Shown: positions 41,105 to 52,913, counted from the stretch's first letter. The stretch: DNA of 64,000 nucleotides from Amoebidium appalachense (GCA_963693365.1 CAVNZM010000001.1:7006001-7070000); one strand, 5' to 3'. A program made the numbers and translations. Notes: generated from the sequence alone by a model not told the origin.

Positions 41105-41602
41105 GGGGGGGGGGGGAGGGGGGGGGAGGGGGGGGAGCAAATGGAAGGCTCTCTTTCCTCCCTTCAGACCTTGAACCCGTACCTATGGCACAAACAGGTA
41201 AACATACATGCACTCCCCCCCCCCCAACCCCCTCCCCCGGTCCCCCGTCCCCACAACCAATCTACGTGGCTCTTCCGGTCTTCTCTTGCAATATTGCTCT
41301 TCGTAAATCCCTCCTTCGTTCTCTCTCCATCCCTCCCTCCCTCGCTCTCTCGGGCCCTCTCCCTCTCTCCGCCTCCCCCCCTCCCCCCTCCCACCAATGA
41401 TAAAAAAGAAGAAGCAAAAGAAGGGGGAAGAAAAGAAGAAAAAGAAAATGGAAAGAGAGAGGGGGGCGGGGAAGGGTGCAGAGCCCAAAGAAGAGGGGGG
41501 AAGGGGGGGAGGGGGGGAGGGGAGGGAGAGGGGGGGACCTGAGAAGCTGCTTGCCCCACACCCGTCACAGTTAACACCCTCGTGACCGGGGTTTCCGTCC
41601 AT
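33786..41602 (-). CDS. KCMF1: KCMF1-like ZZ-type zinc finger E3 ubiquitin ligase
   Basis: Cytosolic RING-less E3 family. Ten exons: 41602-41539, 40143-40000, 38988-38917, 38178-38111, 37706-37606, 36968-36556, 35808-35572, 35220-35142, 34242-34047 and 33847-33786; about 477 aa against 381 in human. A ZZ finger spans exons 1-2 (GVNCDGCG then RHKCLACYNFDLCHSCC and HPMQSI). Two C2H2-like fingers follow (CPYCAQMGFT in exon 3 with EHVEEH in exon 4; CPICA with HLRGRH in exon 5). A Gly/Ser/Thr-rich middle follows, then the conserved C-terminal TDRSLFVSELLMSTLV (exon 9), close to the human ADRSLFVQELLLSTLV. All phases close except exons 6 and 7, which each hold one surplus base, in a G-rich stretch in exon 6 and in a nine-base G/C run in exon 7. 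Exon 8 ends inside a 37-bp repeat that copies its own donor. A mariner-like MITE sits in intron 8. Confidence 0.92.
34298..34485. mobile_element. 188-bp MITE, Tc1/mariner-like, in KCMF1 intron 8
   Basis: Inverted ends CAGTGCTTGCACC at 34298 and its counterpart GCGCAAGCACTG ending at 34485. Pairing continues through CTGAACCAATCGG for about 33 bp. TA on each side (34296-34297 and 34486-34487) fits a TA target duplication. The CAGTG start and TA duplication are typical of Tc1/mariner MITEs. No coding capacity. Confidence 0.8.
34986..35150. repeat. 37-bp minisatellite at the KCMF1 exon 8 donor
   Basis: Four full copies starting at 34986, 35023, 35060 and 35097, plus a partial copy at 35134, of a unit beginning GTTCGTACCAAGGAGAGATA. 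On the minus strand each copy reads CTCCTTG|GTACGAACC, the same as the exon 8 donor (35141-35140). The 5' splice site is therefore present about five times in a row. Confidence 0.92.
35833..36000. repeat. (GT)n microsatellite in KCMF1 intron 6
   Basis: About 165 bp of GT with a few GTGTAT interruptions. On the minus strand this is (CA)n, running up to within 25 bp of the exon 7 acceptor (35810-35809). Confidence 0.95.
38317..38780. repeat. G-run then C-run blocks in KCMF1 intron 3
   Basis: G-run about 38323-38350, GA-rich 38400-38535, then C-runs 38579-38605, 38654-38672, 38700-38722 and 38747-38779. Opposite-strand homopolymers lie within 500 bp in one intron, so they could pair in RNA. Confidence 0.85.
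39205..39251. repeat. T-run joined to G-run
   Basis: T18 (39205-39222) followed directly by G29 (39223-39251) in KCMF1 intron 2. One of at least a dozen such compound homopolymers in the window, all with the same relative order. Confidence 0.95.
39286..39390. repeat. 22-bp minisatellite in KCMF1 intron 2
   Basis: About 4.5 copies of GCCTGTGTTTGCGGGTGTAT plus GT, at 39286, 39308, 39330, 39352 and 39374. Confidence 0.92.
39493..39723. repeat. inverted (GT)n / (CA)n pair in KCMF1 intron 2
   Basis: (GT)n about 39493-39601 and (CA)n about 39658-39723 are complementary and separated by only 56 bp. The intron RNA or single-stranded DNA could form a hairpin of more than 60 bp. Confidence 0.9.
40475..40555. 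repeat. (GT)n microsatellite in KCMF1 intron 1
   Basis: About 80 bp GT array. Upstream of it (about 40150-40380) is a degenerate array of short GGTGTGAATA/GGGTGAATAT motifs. Both are intronic. Confidence 0.85.
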
Positions 41603-41620
41603 CTTGTCCTGTCTCTCTCT

Positions 41621-41674
<54 letters not shown>

Positions 41675-41956
41675 CCATGCGTGCAAGCACACTCGTGCAT
41701 AGCATGCATGCGTGTTACTCAACGTGCGTGCGGGAGTGCAAAGTGTGTGTATGCATTTAGGAACGAAAGTCAGTGAGTGTGAGTGTTGGATGTGCGAGTA
41801 CTTGTGCACGCAAGATCAACTGAAGTAAATGGCTGGTGCATCTGATCATTTCCATAGCATCAGTATGGATCCAAGGACTTGCATATGCTTGTGCCTATAC
41901 AGGCTTATGACAGCAGTTCTGACGCTTGTATCCACACCCCTGCACATGCATGCCTT

Positions 41957-42049
<93 letters not shown>

Positions 42050-42732
42050 AACACACCACACACCACACAAGCAAACACAAGCGCGCGCAGACACGCGCAT
42101 GCTCGCACCCGTCGATACACGGGCGCACACACGCACACACCGTACACATGCGCGTGCGTGCGCACACACACACACGTGCACACAGACACACAACAAGGAC
42201 AGGCAGAACCACCCAAGCATACATCCGGTGACCCACACCCACCCTTATACCCACAAGACAATGCGTAATACAATCCACATGCAGCAAACGTGTGCCAGCA
42301 GACACCCACTTGTGTCCAAACACAAAAGCAAAAAAGGAGGCACCAAAATACGAGTCAAAAAAATCAAAATACACGCACCTATCGGTCGAACCAGCAGTTG
42401 AAGCTCGGCATTCACACAGCGCTCCCCAAGTTTCACCCGCTGCCTGTCACACCTTCACGCCCTCATACTAACTGGAAGATCTTTGCGATTTTGCAAGGTT
42501 TCAAGAAAAATGAGCTTTGGCTTGCAGCACTTCTTTTAACCCCAACTATGTTTTTTCTTTTTTTTTTTTTAAGGCTTGGTTCGATGGAGATCTAGAGAAA
42601 GTATGACAACTTACCCTACCCAACACAACCTTCAATATTATAGCTGGTAGAGTCGACTGCTTGATGGGATGACCATGGCCAAGGAGATTTTTTGTCGCTC
42701 AATTTTATTTGCGCAAAAATGCTTTTTGTTGA

Positions 42733-42845
42733 TGACGTCAGCTGAGCCAAAGTAGCGGCCCGATCGCGAACACGAAATCAAACACGGGCACAAGACAGGC
42801 AAGTTTGCTGGTATCACGGCCATCTAGAAACTCCTGGTATATAAC
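42733..42845 (+). promoter_or_regulatory. CRE palindrome and TATA-like element
   Basis: TGACGTCA (42733-42740), a full CREB/ATF-type site, lies 98 bp before TATATAAC (42838-42845). A short ATG frame (MSWRAWEQS) follows at about 42892 and ends at a donor-like AG|GTACAT, but no convincing second exon was found. The palindrome could also serve the KCMF1-like gene 1.1 kb away on the minus strand. Confidence 0.35.
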
Positions 42846-43378
42846 TGTAGCTCCTGCGGTGCGTTCACTGTGCGCGGCACAGTAGAGACATGAGCTGGCG
42901 CGCATGGGAGCAGTCCAGGTACATGCATGGGGCTACCACGGTGCCGGGCTATAGCTGCACAATCACGTGCCAATATGCTCATGTGCAACTAACATGTGGA
43001 TAAACACTTAACAGTGTACCACTACGGTGAGCTCTTGCATGTTGCTGCTGCTACTGGCGTGTGAACAAAAAATGCTGTCTTAATCTATAGCGAAAGTGGT
43101 GCTCATCTGTCAGGGGGAATTCCGTTGAACTTATGAGACCGGTAAGAATTTTTAAAGGCATCGAGTTCCGTTGATCAAATAAATGGTCCAGTGCCGCACG
43201 AGACCGAAGTGCAACGTTGATTTGTGCCTTGAGTTTTTTTTTTTTTTTGCCTGCTGCCCTTCCCCTACCCCCCCCCCCCCCCCCCCGGCACCCCCCCCCC
43301 CCCCCCCCCGCACCCCCCCCAACACTCCCCCCCCCCCCCCCCCCCCCCCCTCAACCAGTACCAGCACCACCACCACCA

Positions 43379-43461
<83 letters not shown>

Positions 43462-43905
43462 GTGACACACACACACACACACACACACACGCGCGTCCGT
43501 CCGTCCGTTCGGGGGAATGCGTATGGGTTATGCATGCCAGGAGCCTCTTTCTCGACCCATAGCCGCCTCAGGCCAAGATCCCTGCTTAGAGCTTCTGCAG
43601 GTGGCAATTGGGATAACGTTTTCCCGGTTTTTTCCCCTTTCAACGGTAAAGTCTCTATTATTTTTTCTCTGTTTTTTTTTGCCACACGTGTTACTGTGTA
43701 AATAACAGCTCCGACAGCCAGTGGTACGTGTGCATTCGTGCGTGCGTGCGGCGTGTGTGGGTGTAGTGTGCGTGCGTGCGTGCGTGCGTGCGTGTGTTCG
43801 TTCGTTCGTGTGCGCTCGTGTGTGTGTGTTTGTCGCATGTTTGTTTGTGTGTGTGTGCGTTTGTTTGGGGAGGAGGGGGAAAGAAGGGAAGGGAGGTGTG
43901 TGTGT

Positions 43906-43936
<31 letters not shown>

Positions 43937-43954
43937 GGGGGGAGGCTATCATCT

Positions 43955-44221
43955 GGTGGCCTGATGGCGGGGCCTAGGGGTTTCAGTACGTTTGCACCTC
44001 TGGGACTACCTTACGTTCACTACGAGTACCCCATTCATTTAGAACCATTTAATTTATTAGGAACTAAGCTACAAAGCTATATAGAGGGCTGTGATGCTGA
44101 TCACTGGGGTGGGTGTATTATGCCTAGTGGGTCATGCCATCACTTATGCCTCAGTTATACAACTATTATAATAGTTGTTCTAGCTGAGCTGGTGCAGCAT
44201 CTCTGCTCGTCTGCTAAATAA
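43955..44221 (+). other. orphan ORF fragment
   Basis: After a G-run (43920-43942) an open frame continues to TAA at 44221 (PRGFSTFAPLGLPYVHYEYP and on). It is A/T-richer than host exons, with no ATG in good context, no recognised domain and no clear splice partner. Confidence 0.25.
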
Positions 44222-44553
44222 TATTGAACAGTAAATCATAAACGGTACAAGGAACTAGCTCCACCAAGTTAGCGTGTATCAAAAACGAGTCACGTGATTA
44301 TCCATTCGTACTATATATTCAATATACTCTTGGATCAGAGCAAAAATCGCCGAATGGGGTTATATTCTGAGAGAACAGCACACTCAGTATTAGTAGCTTA
44401 GTATACTATGATCTAACTACTACATAAGCCTTCAGGTAATGCAGACAATATTTGATGAGGATTGCTGCGTTTGAAAGGTCGCTGAGTTGCCGCGATGCAG
44501 AGTTACTCTAACATTGTTTTCGAATTCATCCATTCAGCCTTACCCCCCCCCCC

Positions 44554-44589
<36 letters not shown>

Positions 44590-44651
44590 ACCCCACCCCC
44601 CACCCCCCACCCCCTAGCCCCCACCAACCCCCCCCCCCCCTCCCCCCCTCC

Positions 44652-44682
<31 letters not shown>

Positions 44683-44923
44683 AAAAAAAAAAACCACCAC
44701 CACCATCACCATCACCATCACCATCATGGCCACCCCACCTCCCTTTCCCCTTCACTCCCCATCGTACCGCCACCCGAGCCTCGTTGCCCGTCGCGAATGA
44801 GCCTGAGAAGAAGGGACTAGTGCCAAGGAAGAAGGGTTTTGCAGCAAAATATTTTCGTTGAATTTGAGTTGTTTTTAGTAATAACTTCAACCGTTGAGTT
44901 GAACATGATGTGGGGCTGACCAA

Positions 44924-44971
<48 letters not shown>

Positions 44972-44990
44972 CTCCCCCCCTCCCCCCCCC

Positions 44991-45025
<35 letters not shown>

Positions 45026-45639
45026 ACCCCCCTCCCTCCCTCTCCCTCCCTCTCCTGCCGCCCCAGTTTGCCCCGCTTGAATATGAACCTTTTTTAAATT
45101 TACCAAGGTTTTATTCAGGGCTGCTGCGTTTTGGTAGGTGTCTGGGTCATGAAGATTTATGGTTTCTCATGGGAATAATTTAACTTACTGGATCTCTAGC
45201 AGATCTCAGAGACCAGAATGAGCCAGGCACCGGTCCAATCAAATGTGACCTGGCAAGGCATCAGGAGAACTTGGATCACGGGTGTTTTAAAATTTTCTTC
45301 GTTCCTTTTTCTGCATGAATATTTTAGGGGTGTGATATACTGTGTAACGGTGCATGTCCCGTAACGGTGCTGCCCCACATTTCATTGAAGATCAACACGT
45401 ATTTGCTCGGTCGCGGACGCCGCGGGTTGAGTAGATCCGAAAATCAGAGCTACCTCAAAAAGGGACTCAGTGTGTGTGCGCGCGCGTGTGTGTGTGTGTG
45501 TGTGTGTGTGCGTGTGTGTGTGTGTGTGTGCGTCACGGTGCGTGCGTGCGTGTATGTGTGGGTGTGTGCGCGCGTGGGTGTTTGGGTGCGCGCGCGCCTG
45601 TGTGTGTGCGTGTGTGTGTGTGTGTGGACATGTGTCTGT

Positions 45640-45686
<47 letters not shown>

Positions 45687-45828
45687 CGTGTTTAAATGGA
45701 TGATTGTGTTGTGTGTGTGTGTGTGTGTGTATGTGTGTGTGTGCATGTGTGTGTGCGTGCGAGCGTGTGTGGGTGTTTGTGTGTGTTTGAATGGATGATT
45801 GTGTTGTATGTTGTATGTGTGTGTGTGT

Positions 45829-45860
<32 letters not shown>

Positions 45861-46098
45861 ATATGTGTGTGCGTGTGTGTTGTGTGTGTGTGCACGTGTG
45901 TGTGTCCGGCCGTGCGTGTGCACGTACTACCTGTGAGTGTGTGGTAGCGTGTGCTTGTGGGTGGTAAACAACTACATGTGTGTGTTCGTGTTTGTTTTAG
46001 TGTGTGTATGCGTGTGTTTGTATCTCTAATACGAGTAAGGGTTTTCCGAGAAAGAATTTTGTGTGTGTTGCTGAGCGCACGCACAATTTTTTTTTTTT

Positions 46099-46149
<51 letters not shown>

Positions 46150-46421
46150 CTATATTGCCCATTCGCATCCCGCAGAGGTCCTGGTGGTCCCATGGTACCA
46201 CTAATGTGCCCTATATTGTTGTACCACCGTGACACGAGAGTATTATGGTTCATTTAACTCATAGACAGAAGAATTTCATGCCATTACGGATAATATCCAT
46301 CCGAGGAATCGTTACCTGTAGGACGTATCGAGTCTCCAGGCCTAACTAGAGTCTATATCAAATAATCGTATCACGGAGGAGTGAATTAGGATTGGTGGTG
46401 GTGGCCGTGTGCTTGCGTAAC

Positions 46422-46470
<49 letters not shown>

Positions 46471-46750
46471 TGCATGTGTTTGTGAGACTGTAAGTGGTTC
46501 ATCTAATGTTTACTGCTAGTGGTACTGATAAAGCGGCTATCCTAATCAGTAGTATCTCAGCTATCATAAGTTCATTCACATATGTTCACAAACTCTCCAC
46601 ATGATAGCTCATAATTTAAGTACATCCAAGTCTTTTTACCATCGGCATCATAGCTCGAACACAATCGAAAATTCACACCAATAAATTTCATTGAACCCCG
46701 CAACCCCATTATTTCCACGGGTATCACACACGAATTTTCTAACGAATATA

Positions 46751-48286
46751 TCATACACTTTCCTCAGGTATGGTAGAATCATCACTATTACTCGCCGAAG
46801 TTGCTCCGACATTAACCGCTAACGCCAAATCCCCAACTCCCCCCTTTTCCGTGTTTTTCTTTCCATCCATCCGCGGTGAAATTGCCCCGGCAGCCGTTCT
46901 CTCGACCACATCAGCTGCCGCCTCTTCTCTGCATGGGTTGTCCCCACCATCACCATTTGTACTTACAGACGTTGTCAACACCATGCCGCCGCGCTCAAAT
47001 GAATCGCTTTTTACGTTTTGCGTCGAAGGACGAATAAGACTCGAACCCACACCCCGGTCTGCATTATCACTCCTAGACCTCTTTAGGGAGTAACTTCCCA
47101 GGCGCCCCGGAAGAAAGGCAGAGAGACCCAGAGATGGACCCCGTTCCAATGTTACCTCGTTGGGGGCTGTTATGGTGCCGCTGAAGTCGGCCAAATATAG
47201 CCTTGGGCCCGAACGTAGCCTCAAAGAACGTTGAAAACTCTGGTACCAAAACAGGAAGAAAAGGACGATTTGTGAGTACATGATGACCAGATAGACGTAG
47301 TGGGGCCATGCCTCCAGCCCAAGGACCGTGTACTTTCGGAGGGCAAAGAATACGAGATGCAGCCACCACGTGACACACAGGGCCACGAGCATAACCGTAC
47401 GGTCCAGATCGTATCTCTTTAAGTCGGATTTCGCCAAATATAGCGCAAATACCAACACCATTTCGAATCCCGTCACCGCCAATAGATAGATCAACTGGAA
47501 GTAGTCCCATGTCGGATCGTATGGGTCATCCCAAGCCATAAGACACACGCGCATGGTGTCGAACACAAAGCCGATAATCAAAGGAATGGAGACGATTACC
47601 AAAAACCCGATAATAATCCGGTTGATGTCCTTCGGTTTTGCGCCTTGTGCGCTCGGCGGCAACCATCTAAGCGGTTTCAGTCGTGGGTATCCGTAGTATA
47701 GCAACACCAACCGTAGTAAAAGCGCCGTTAAGGGGAGGATGGTCATGGGTTTACCCACCCAATAAGGAAACTGCACCACCAGAACGAGGAACCAATAGTT
47801 GTCCCACCAGCTTTGGGGAATGGCGCAAAAGTTGCTTTCCGTCGAATATGCCAGAACGGCGGAATAAAACAGCGTCAGGGCGTGCCCAACGCATACCACC
47901 ACAAATACCGACAAAGGGAGAAGCGCCGTTCCTGCCTGGTTGCTTTTCAACTTCCTTCGATGCAGAAGCACGGCAAAAAACGAACCAATGCTGCAAAACA
48001 TGGCGCCTACAATCTCAAAGGTGCCAAAAATAAAAGCTTCCTGTTTGCTCAAATCTCTGTCCTCCCAGTTCAAATCTTCGTGTGAAACGATGCCGTAGCC
48101 AGAAAGGGCAATAGCAACGGTTAGCACAACGGAAAAACAGAGAATAAGGAACCATTTTTTTGCGTAAAAGCGAGATGGTGGGGCAGGAAGTCGACTTCGG
48201 TGGATCGTCGTGCTCCATTCTTTATAATTCTGTGGCAAGGCCACAAAAACTAATATAAGTTCTAACAGGGGATTGCTTGATGTCAA
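46751..48286 (-). CDS. multi-pass (about seven-helix) membrane protein with long cytosolic tail; 5' end unresolved
   Basis: A single long open frame of about 510 codons with seven to eight hydrophobic segments (for example WFLILCFSVVLTVAIALSG, IIIGFLVIVSIPLIIGFVF, VMLVALCVTWWLHLVFFAL), then a polar tail of about 145 residues rich in Ser, Asp and Glu. The layout recalls seven-helix receptors of the kind fused to RGS domains in plants and fungi, but no RGS domain is seen, so the family is unproven. There is no in-frame ATG before the first helix: the frame opens after a TGA near 48374 and its first ATG falls after the second helix. A good acceptor, CCTTGCCACAG at 48240-48230, suggests the exon starts at 48229 and that a short first exon lies to the right. 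The region is free of homopolymers. Confidence 0.72.
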   Translation of the reverse strand: MTSSNPLLELILVFVALPQNYKEWSTTIHRSRLPAPPSRFYAKKWFLILCFSVVLTVAIALSGYGIVSHEDLNWEDRDLSKQEAFIFGTFEIVGAMFCSIGSFFAVLLHRRKLKSNQAGTALLPLSVFVVVCVGHALTLFYSAVLAYSTESNFCAIPQSWWDNYWFLVLVVQFPYWVGKPMTILPLTALLLRLVLLYYGYPRLKPLRWLPPSAQGAKPKDINRIIIGFLVIVSIPLIIGFVFDTMRVCLMAWDDPYDPTWDYFQLIYLLAVTGFEMVLVFALYLAKSDLKRYDLDRTVMLVALCVTWWLHLVFFALRKYTVLGLEAWPHYVYLVIMYSQIVLFFLFWYQSFQRSLRLRSGPRLYLADFSGTITAPNEVTLERGPSLGLSAFLPGRLGSYSLKRSRSDNADRGVGSSLIRPSTQNVKSDSFERGGMVLTTSVSTNGDGGDNPCREEAAADVVERTAAGAISPRMDGKKNTEKGGVGDLALAVNVGATSASNSDDSTIPEESV

Positions 48287-51200
48287 CTTATCTATGAACT
48301 CTGTACTTTTTTTTGTATGTGAAAAGGGTACAATTGAATAGTGTATGATAACATTAACCGTGTATCAAACAACTCGTGTTCCGAAGAGAGGTATTGTTAT
48401 GGGTCTCGAGTTAAATGAAGAGCAATGAGAGACTACAAAACTGGAGACAGGTATACGTGTAGGCCTAGGGGGATGTAAGAGCAAACATGAATCAATTGGT
48501 TTCTAGGAGTTGCACTCCGCGCACCATGCACATAACTCGCGGGAAACTTTGAATCGCGGTGAAAAAAGGATTTGAGTGATGTCACACTAAGTAGGTGGGC
48601 AGGAAAACAAATAGCCTGAAGAAATAAAAACTATTACGGTGGTCACGCGGCTACCTACAATACCCGTAATTCTCAGTCCTGTGCTTCTGTCCTACTGTAC
48701 ATGCTGATAAAAGTGTGTGTTCAAGTCTATACACTAATTCGGATTTCCTATGTAAAATTTCTTATGTTTTGCTTCGCTCCAAAAAATGCGATGACGTAAT
48801 GAAGGGCTGGGAGAAGGGCTACTCATATACCAAATGACACTTAAGTGATCAAAGTTTAAAATATGAATAAAAAACAGGCTTCGGTCAACTAATTAATATT
48901 TCTATACATAACACGACACACATTTATTGTATAAGCAACACGGGGTGGCCGCCGCTTATTTTATGGTGAAAACTAGAAAAAAACTATGATTTTGTCATAG
49001 ACGATCGGCCAAGGCCCTGAAAGTCGGAGGCTTGGCCGGACGGATTTTGGCCGATTTTGACGATGAAGGAAGCGTCTGACATCCCCAACACTCTATGTCA
49101 TATTACGCGTTTTTTAATTTCCGACAACTTTTCATAATGAACCAAAGCCGGTTTTCTAAGTAAAAACGAGTGAAACATGCACCTCAGAGCCCTTATATTT
49201 GCGCCTCGGCCCCGATCGGGTGAGGGAAGCCCTTACTCTACCTGTAACCCTTATACTGTAGCCCTTTCGGAAAGTGAGGCCAATCAGACGATCCGAATCT
49301 TGCAGGCAAGCCATATAAGGTTACGCAGAAAAATTCCAACGGGAATTCCGAACTAGTGTATGCTTCCTGACGCACGCATACAACGTTAACATGCCAATGG
49401 GTTGCAGCATAGTGCGCTAGTCCAAAACGTATACCATTTCAGCTGTTTTGGAGTAGTTCGACTCACCAGAGTGTACATTTATGACCTCATTAATCCGCTC
49501 TCAGGCCGGACGTTAGGACCGTGAGATACCGGTCACGCGTGCATGCTGTTGTGATTCGAAACCCCCTATACCCCCAATCGGGCTGCATCATCCGATCGGC
49601 CATGCACCCAATGTAAAACAGGGAAACCTTTTTTCCACGCCGAAGTTGAAGCTTTCATTGTTAAAACTGATCTCTTTTTTTTGGACTAGAATGCTTTATT
49701 AATAAACAACCTTTCTATAAAATAATCAGATATACGCACGTACATGTGGGCGGCGGTGCGCCTGCCAAGGGCCTGGCCTGGCCTGGCCGTGTGAACGATT
49801 ACAATATAGTCCAAAATTTTCAATGCAAAATGAATTGACAATAAATATGGTGATCACATGATCTTGCAGGCAGGCTCGCTCGAGCGCTAGGAAGTCCACC
49901 TTCACAGAACAGTAGATATTTTTTCCCTAGCATAATAATAAACTTTAGTATACAGTGCAAACTAACAAGCCAACAGATAGCCTGTGATCAACTGAAACGA
50001 ATCAGATATCTGCAGCATATAAAAAATATCGAAATGTTTTGGTTGGCCATTGAGAGTCTTGGATGAGCACAAAGGGGGACTCAGGAATGCGGCCTGCCTG
50101 CCCCCGCGGTCAACATGATTGGATCATCGGAACGCTTCACGGTACACACTTTTTATAACGCTTCAGTTACTAGCCTAGCCTGCTCGGTCGAACCGCCGAA
50201 CCAATCGGGATCGCCTAATTTCAGGAATGGAATGTGACGTCAGACTTTCGATCTATGCGCCGATTGGATTCCTATAACTTTAAACAATCCAGGCGTCTTT
50301 TTTAAACGAATGCAAAAGAGCAAGGAAGCTTGATGATTGGTTTTACGCCAATGTGTAGATCTAGCTCAATATTTGTCAAATTGGACAACTGTGATTGGTT
50401 GAAAAGCTAATGATTGAGCCAATCATTACGCTGCTACTAACTCCGATTGCATCTCCTCTGAGCTGAAACTTGTGACGGCGGAATGTGTGGTATTTGACTT
50501 TCCTAGTACCGAGACACTTTGCGATGATTGTTTTACAGTAGCCCAGACTAAAAGCGTATTATACCAATAAAATATAAAAATAAATTAAGTTTTTGTGAAT
50601 TTAAAATTCTAGTTCTCACATATACAGTGATACAGAGTGCCTGTAAAGCGTTACAACACGCATACCTCAGGGCTCTAAAAATTCTCAGTTGTGGGTACTG
50701 AGCCAATCAAAACGTATGTTTAAGCGTAGATATCATTGATTGGCCTACCTATTCAACCGCTGATCGGACTCACCTGAGATATGTAAAGACAAAATAGCCC
50801 CCAAAGTCTGAAGAAAGGCCACCAATCTTCGCATGACAGATTGGTTCATTATATTTCTAGTATTTTTGCAAAACTAATCTTTCCTTGGTCAATAAACAAG
50901 CTAATGTTACGTGCGCATTGACCGAAAAAGCAATGACGTAGCCACATAGATGACCAATCCGGATGATCCCCGCGGCCGGCCCCCCGGGCCTAGGGGTTGA
51001 ATTACGACCCAAAATCGTCATACAGTATTTATGATTAAGCCCAGGGGGCCAATACGAGTACGCTGTGAGGTGCTGTATTGGTTTTTCGTAGCAGTGACAT
51101 AGGCCAAAATAATGTATTTTGGTGTGTTTTGATACAAAACTGGGTGTTTTCCCAGGTTAAAGGTGGTCAAGTGGTTATTTTGGCACTCCCGAGCGGAATG

Positions 51201-52560
51201 TGAAGCCCTGTTTTGCCTATCGGGGTGTGTAATCGCTTAGGGAGTGTAAAAACTAACTGAAATGGGTTGTCAAATGTAATAATATAGGGGGTCTATGCGA
51301 GTCGTAAATAAGACGAACCCCGCCGATCGGTTTAGAAATTCCGACAATACGATTGCGTTTAGGGCAAAACTGTAGCGCAGCCAAAACCCCACAACCACTG
51401 CTGGGCCAGGCCCCGGCGATGGCCAATTCGGATTCGCCGAGGCATGCGGTGGCAGATGTATATATATACTTCCTGGTAAACGTCAGCTGAGATTGGTAAG
51501 AAAGGCAAGTAGAAAATAAATGCGCAAAGGTTTATAACTTAGGCGATTTAGATGTGTTCAGTGTATATTTACCTCTGCGCAGTACAATGCTACTGTAGGG
51601 GTCCCCCCGAATGAGCGCCACCACAATGGTTTTTATCCCCTTTTATCGGTATATCGCATGGAATTTCCCCACTGATCCGTTCAGTGTACGTGACTGAGGC
51701 TACATACTACGCAGATGGCAACGATGCGACTTGATTGATTCAATCTTGAAAACAAATTGCGGTGATTAATAGCTGTCAGAAAATATTTTTCAATACTCTT
51801 CTCGTGTAGAATTTGGTTTTTCAAGACACTAGAAAGAACTCAGCTCTGCACAGACCCACCACTCAGTTGCGACCGGCATATCTAACGGGAGGAGGTGTAG
51901 GGGGATTAGCTTTGCGGTTTGGGCGTGCCGCGTGAGATGCAATCAAAAGGCGACGCATTTGGGCTGTGCACCAAATTTGGGGATGCACAGATCACAGATG
52001 TTCATCTTTTCAGCTGCAGAGGGCCGTGACAATGCCCCCTCTTTCTTATAATATATTTTACAAAACGTTGGGCCAATGAGGCGTGTGTCTTTTTTTTTTT
52101 TTTAACTCAGATCGCCTAAAAAACTTTGTCCCAGATCGCCGGATCTGGTGATGTCATCCCAGCTCGGCCGCCGCCCGGCCGCCGCGCCTCCGCGACCGTA
52201 CATGTACACTACTGCTCATGTCAACCACGTGATGGCACAAGTAAGGGTATCTGATGTAAGACTATCAGTACACTCTATATTGTCTTAACCACGTGTACAT
52301 GTGGCACATTAACAGCACAAACATATCCTTAGAAAGCATTGTGCTGTCGGATGCATGTCGGCTTGAACATTAGATTCTGCATACTCTTTTCTTCCTCTCT
52401 TCCTCAATATATCCGTTTTAAGATGACTATCCTTAGATCACCTTATTAATGCTGCACATGTGATATTTGTGATCCGGTGCCTTAACTTTCTTTCGGAGCT
52501 ACCGATGCTAGCATCTGCTTACCCATAATATGTAATAGGGGTGTCAGATACTACGATGGC
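48287..52560. other. 4.3-kb ORF-poor, homopolymer-free, CCAAT-rich region
   Basis: No open frame of 60 codons or more, no microsatellite and no G/C run longer than about 7, in contrast to the rest of the window. About two dozen CCAAT/ATTGG pentamers were counted by eye, many as GATTGGTT or CCAATCGG. The missing first exon of the membrane protein may lie here. No gene or RNA was recognised. Confidence 0.6.
52400..52499 (+). pseudogene. decayed copy of the 53.2-kb orphan ORF
   Basis: TCCTCAATATATCCGTTTTA and the following 80 bp match 53291-53395 with scattered substitutions and small indels (shared stretches such as TGCTGCACA and TCTTAACTTT-like segments). The indels destroy the frame, so this is a dead copy of a repeated sequence. 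Confidence 0.6.
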
Positions 52561-52789
52561 GCTCATTGTTGCCTAGCATGTACATATGTCACTGGCTGCA
52601 TTTGATTGGCTGCGCTGGAAAACGCAGTAGGCCATCGAATGTGGCTGGGCCTCCGGCAGTGTCCACGCAATAAAAAGTGTGTAAACCCCCTGCATACATC
52701 AAATGACTGTCCACAGCATATGTTACACACACGCGCCCGCACACACACAAACACACTTATTTGTACATATACACATGTCCGCATGTGCC

Positions 52790-52913
52790 CCAGACCACCC
52801 ACTCTTCCTGCTGCACGCATCCCCGCCAGACTCGCCCCTCTACCTCTTTCCGTCCACCTCGTCTCTGCCCATTGTCGAGCGATATGCGGAATGGCTGGCA
52901 ACCCCACCGGAGG
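52790..52913 (+). other. possible exon, unrecognised
   Basis: Protein-like frame (DSPLYLFPSTSSLPIVERYA then EWLATPPE) between an acceptor GTGCCCCAG (about 52790) and a donor GAG|GTACGG (52914). The DSPLYLF start recalls the same motif in JmjC proteins of the JMJD6 type, but the match is too short to claim. No partner exon was confirmed. Confidence 0.28.

Larger units (their letters stand above)
41603..46750. other. spacer upstream of KCMF1-like gene
   Basis: Contains (GT)n 41625-41663, (CA)n 41958-42048 and 43380-43460, mixed GT/CG repeats 45470-45690, C-runs 44555-44590, 44643-44672 and 44926-45022, a C-run/A-run junction (44655-44693) and a T-run/G-run junction (46087-46149). A promoter-like segment at 42733-42845 and an orphan ORF near 44 kb are listed separately. 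No complete gene recognised. Confidence 0.65.

Noticed and set aside
43050-43240. 60-codon protein-like minus-strand frame ending TAG near 43053
   Set aside because: It is preceded by A- and G-runs with no usable acceptor, and a plus-strand donor-like CCG|GTAAGA overlaps it. Strand and reality are undecided.
44540-45106. VHIQAGQ at the start of a minus-strand frame, resembling the beta-tubulin N-terminus
   Set aside because: Only seven residues match before the frame enters a G-run. No further tubulin sequence lies on either side, so it is probably chance.
46770-47093. Plus-strand frames opposite the membrane protein gene
   Set aside because: Antisense shadows of the long coding exon. They lack any domain.
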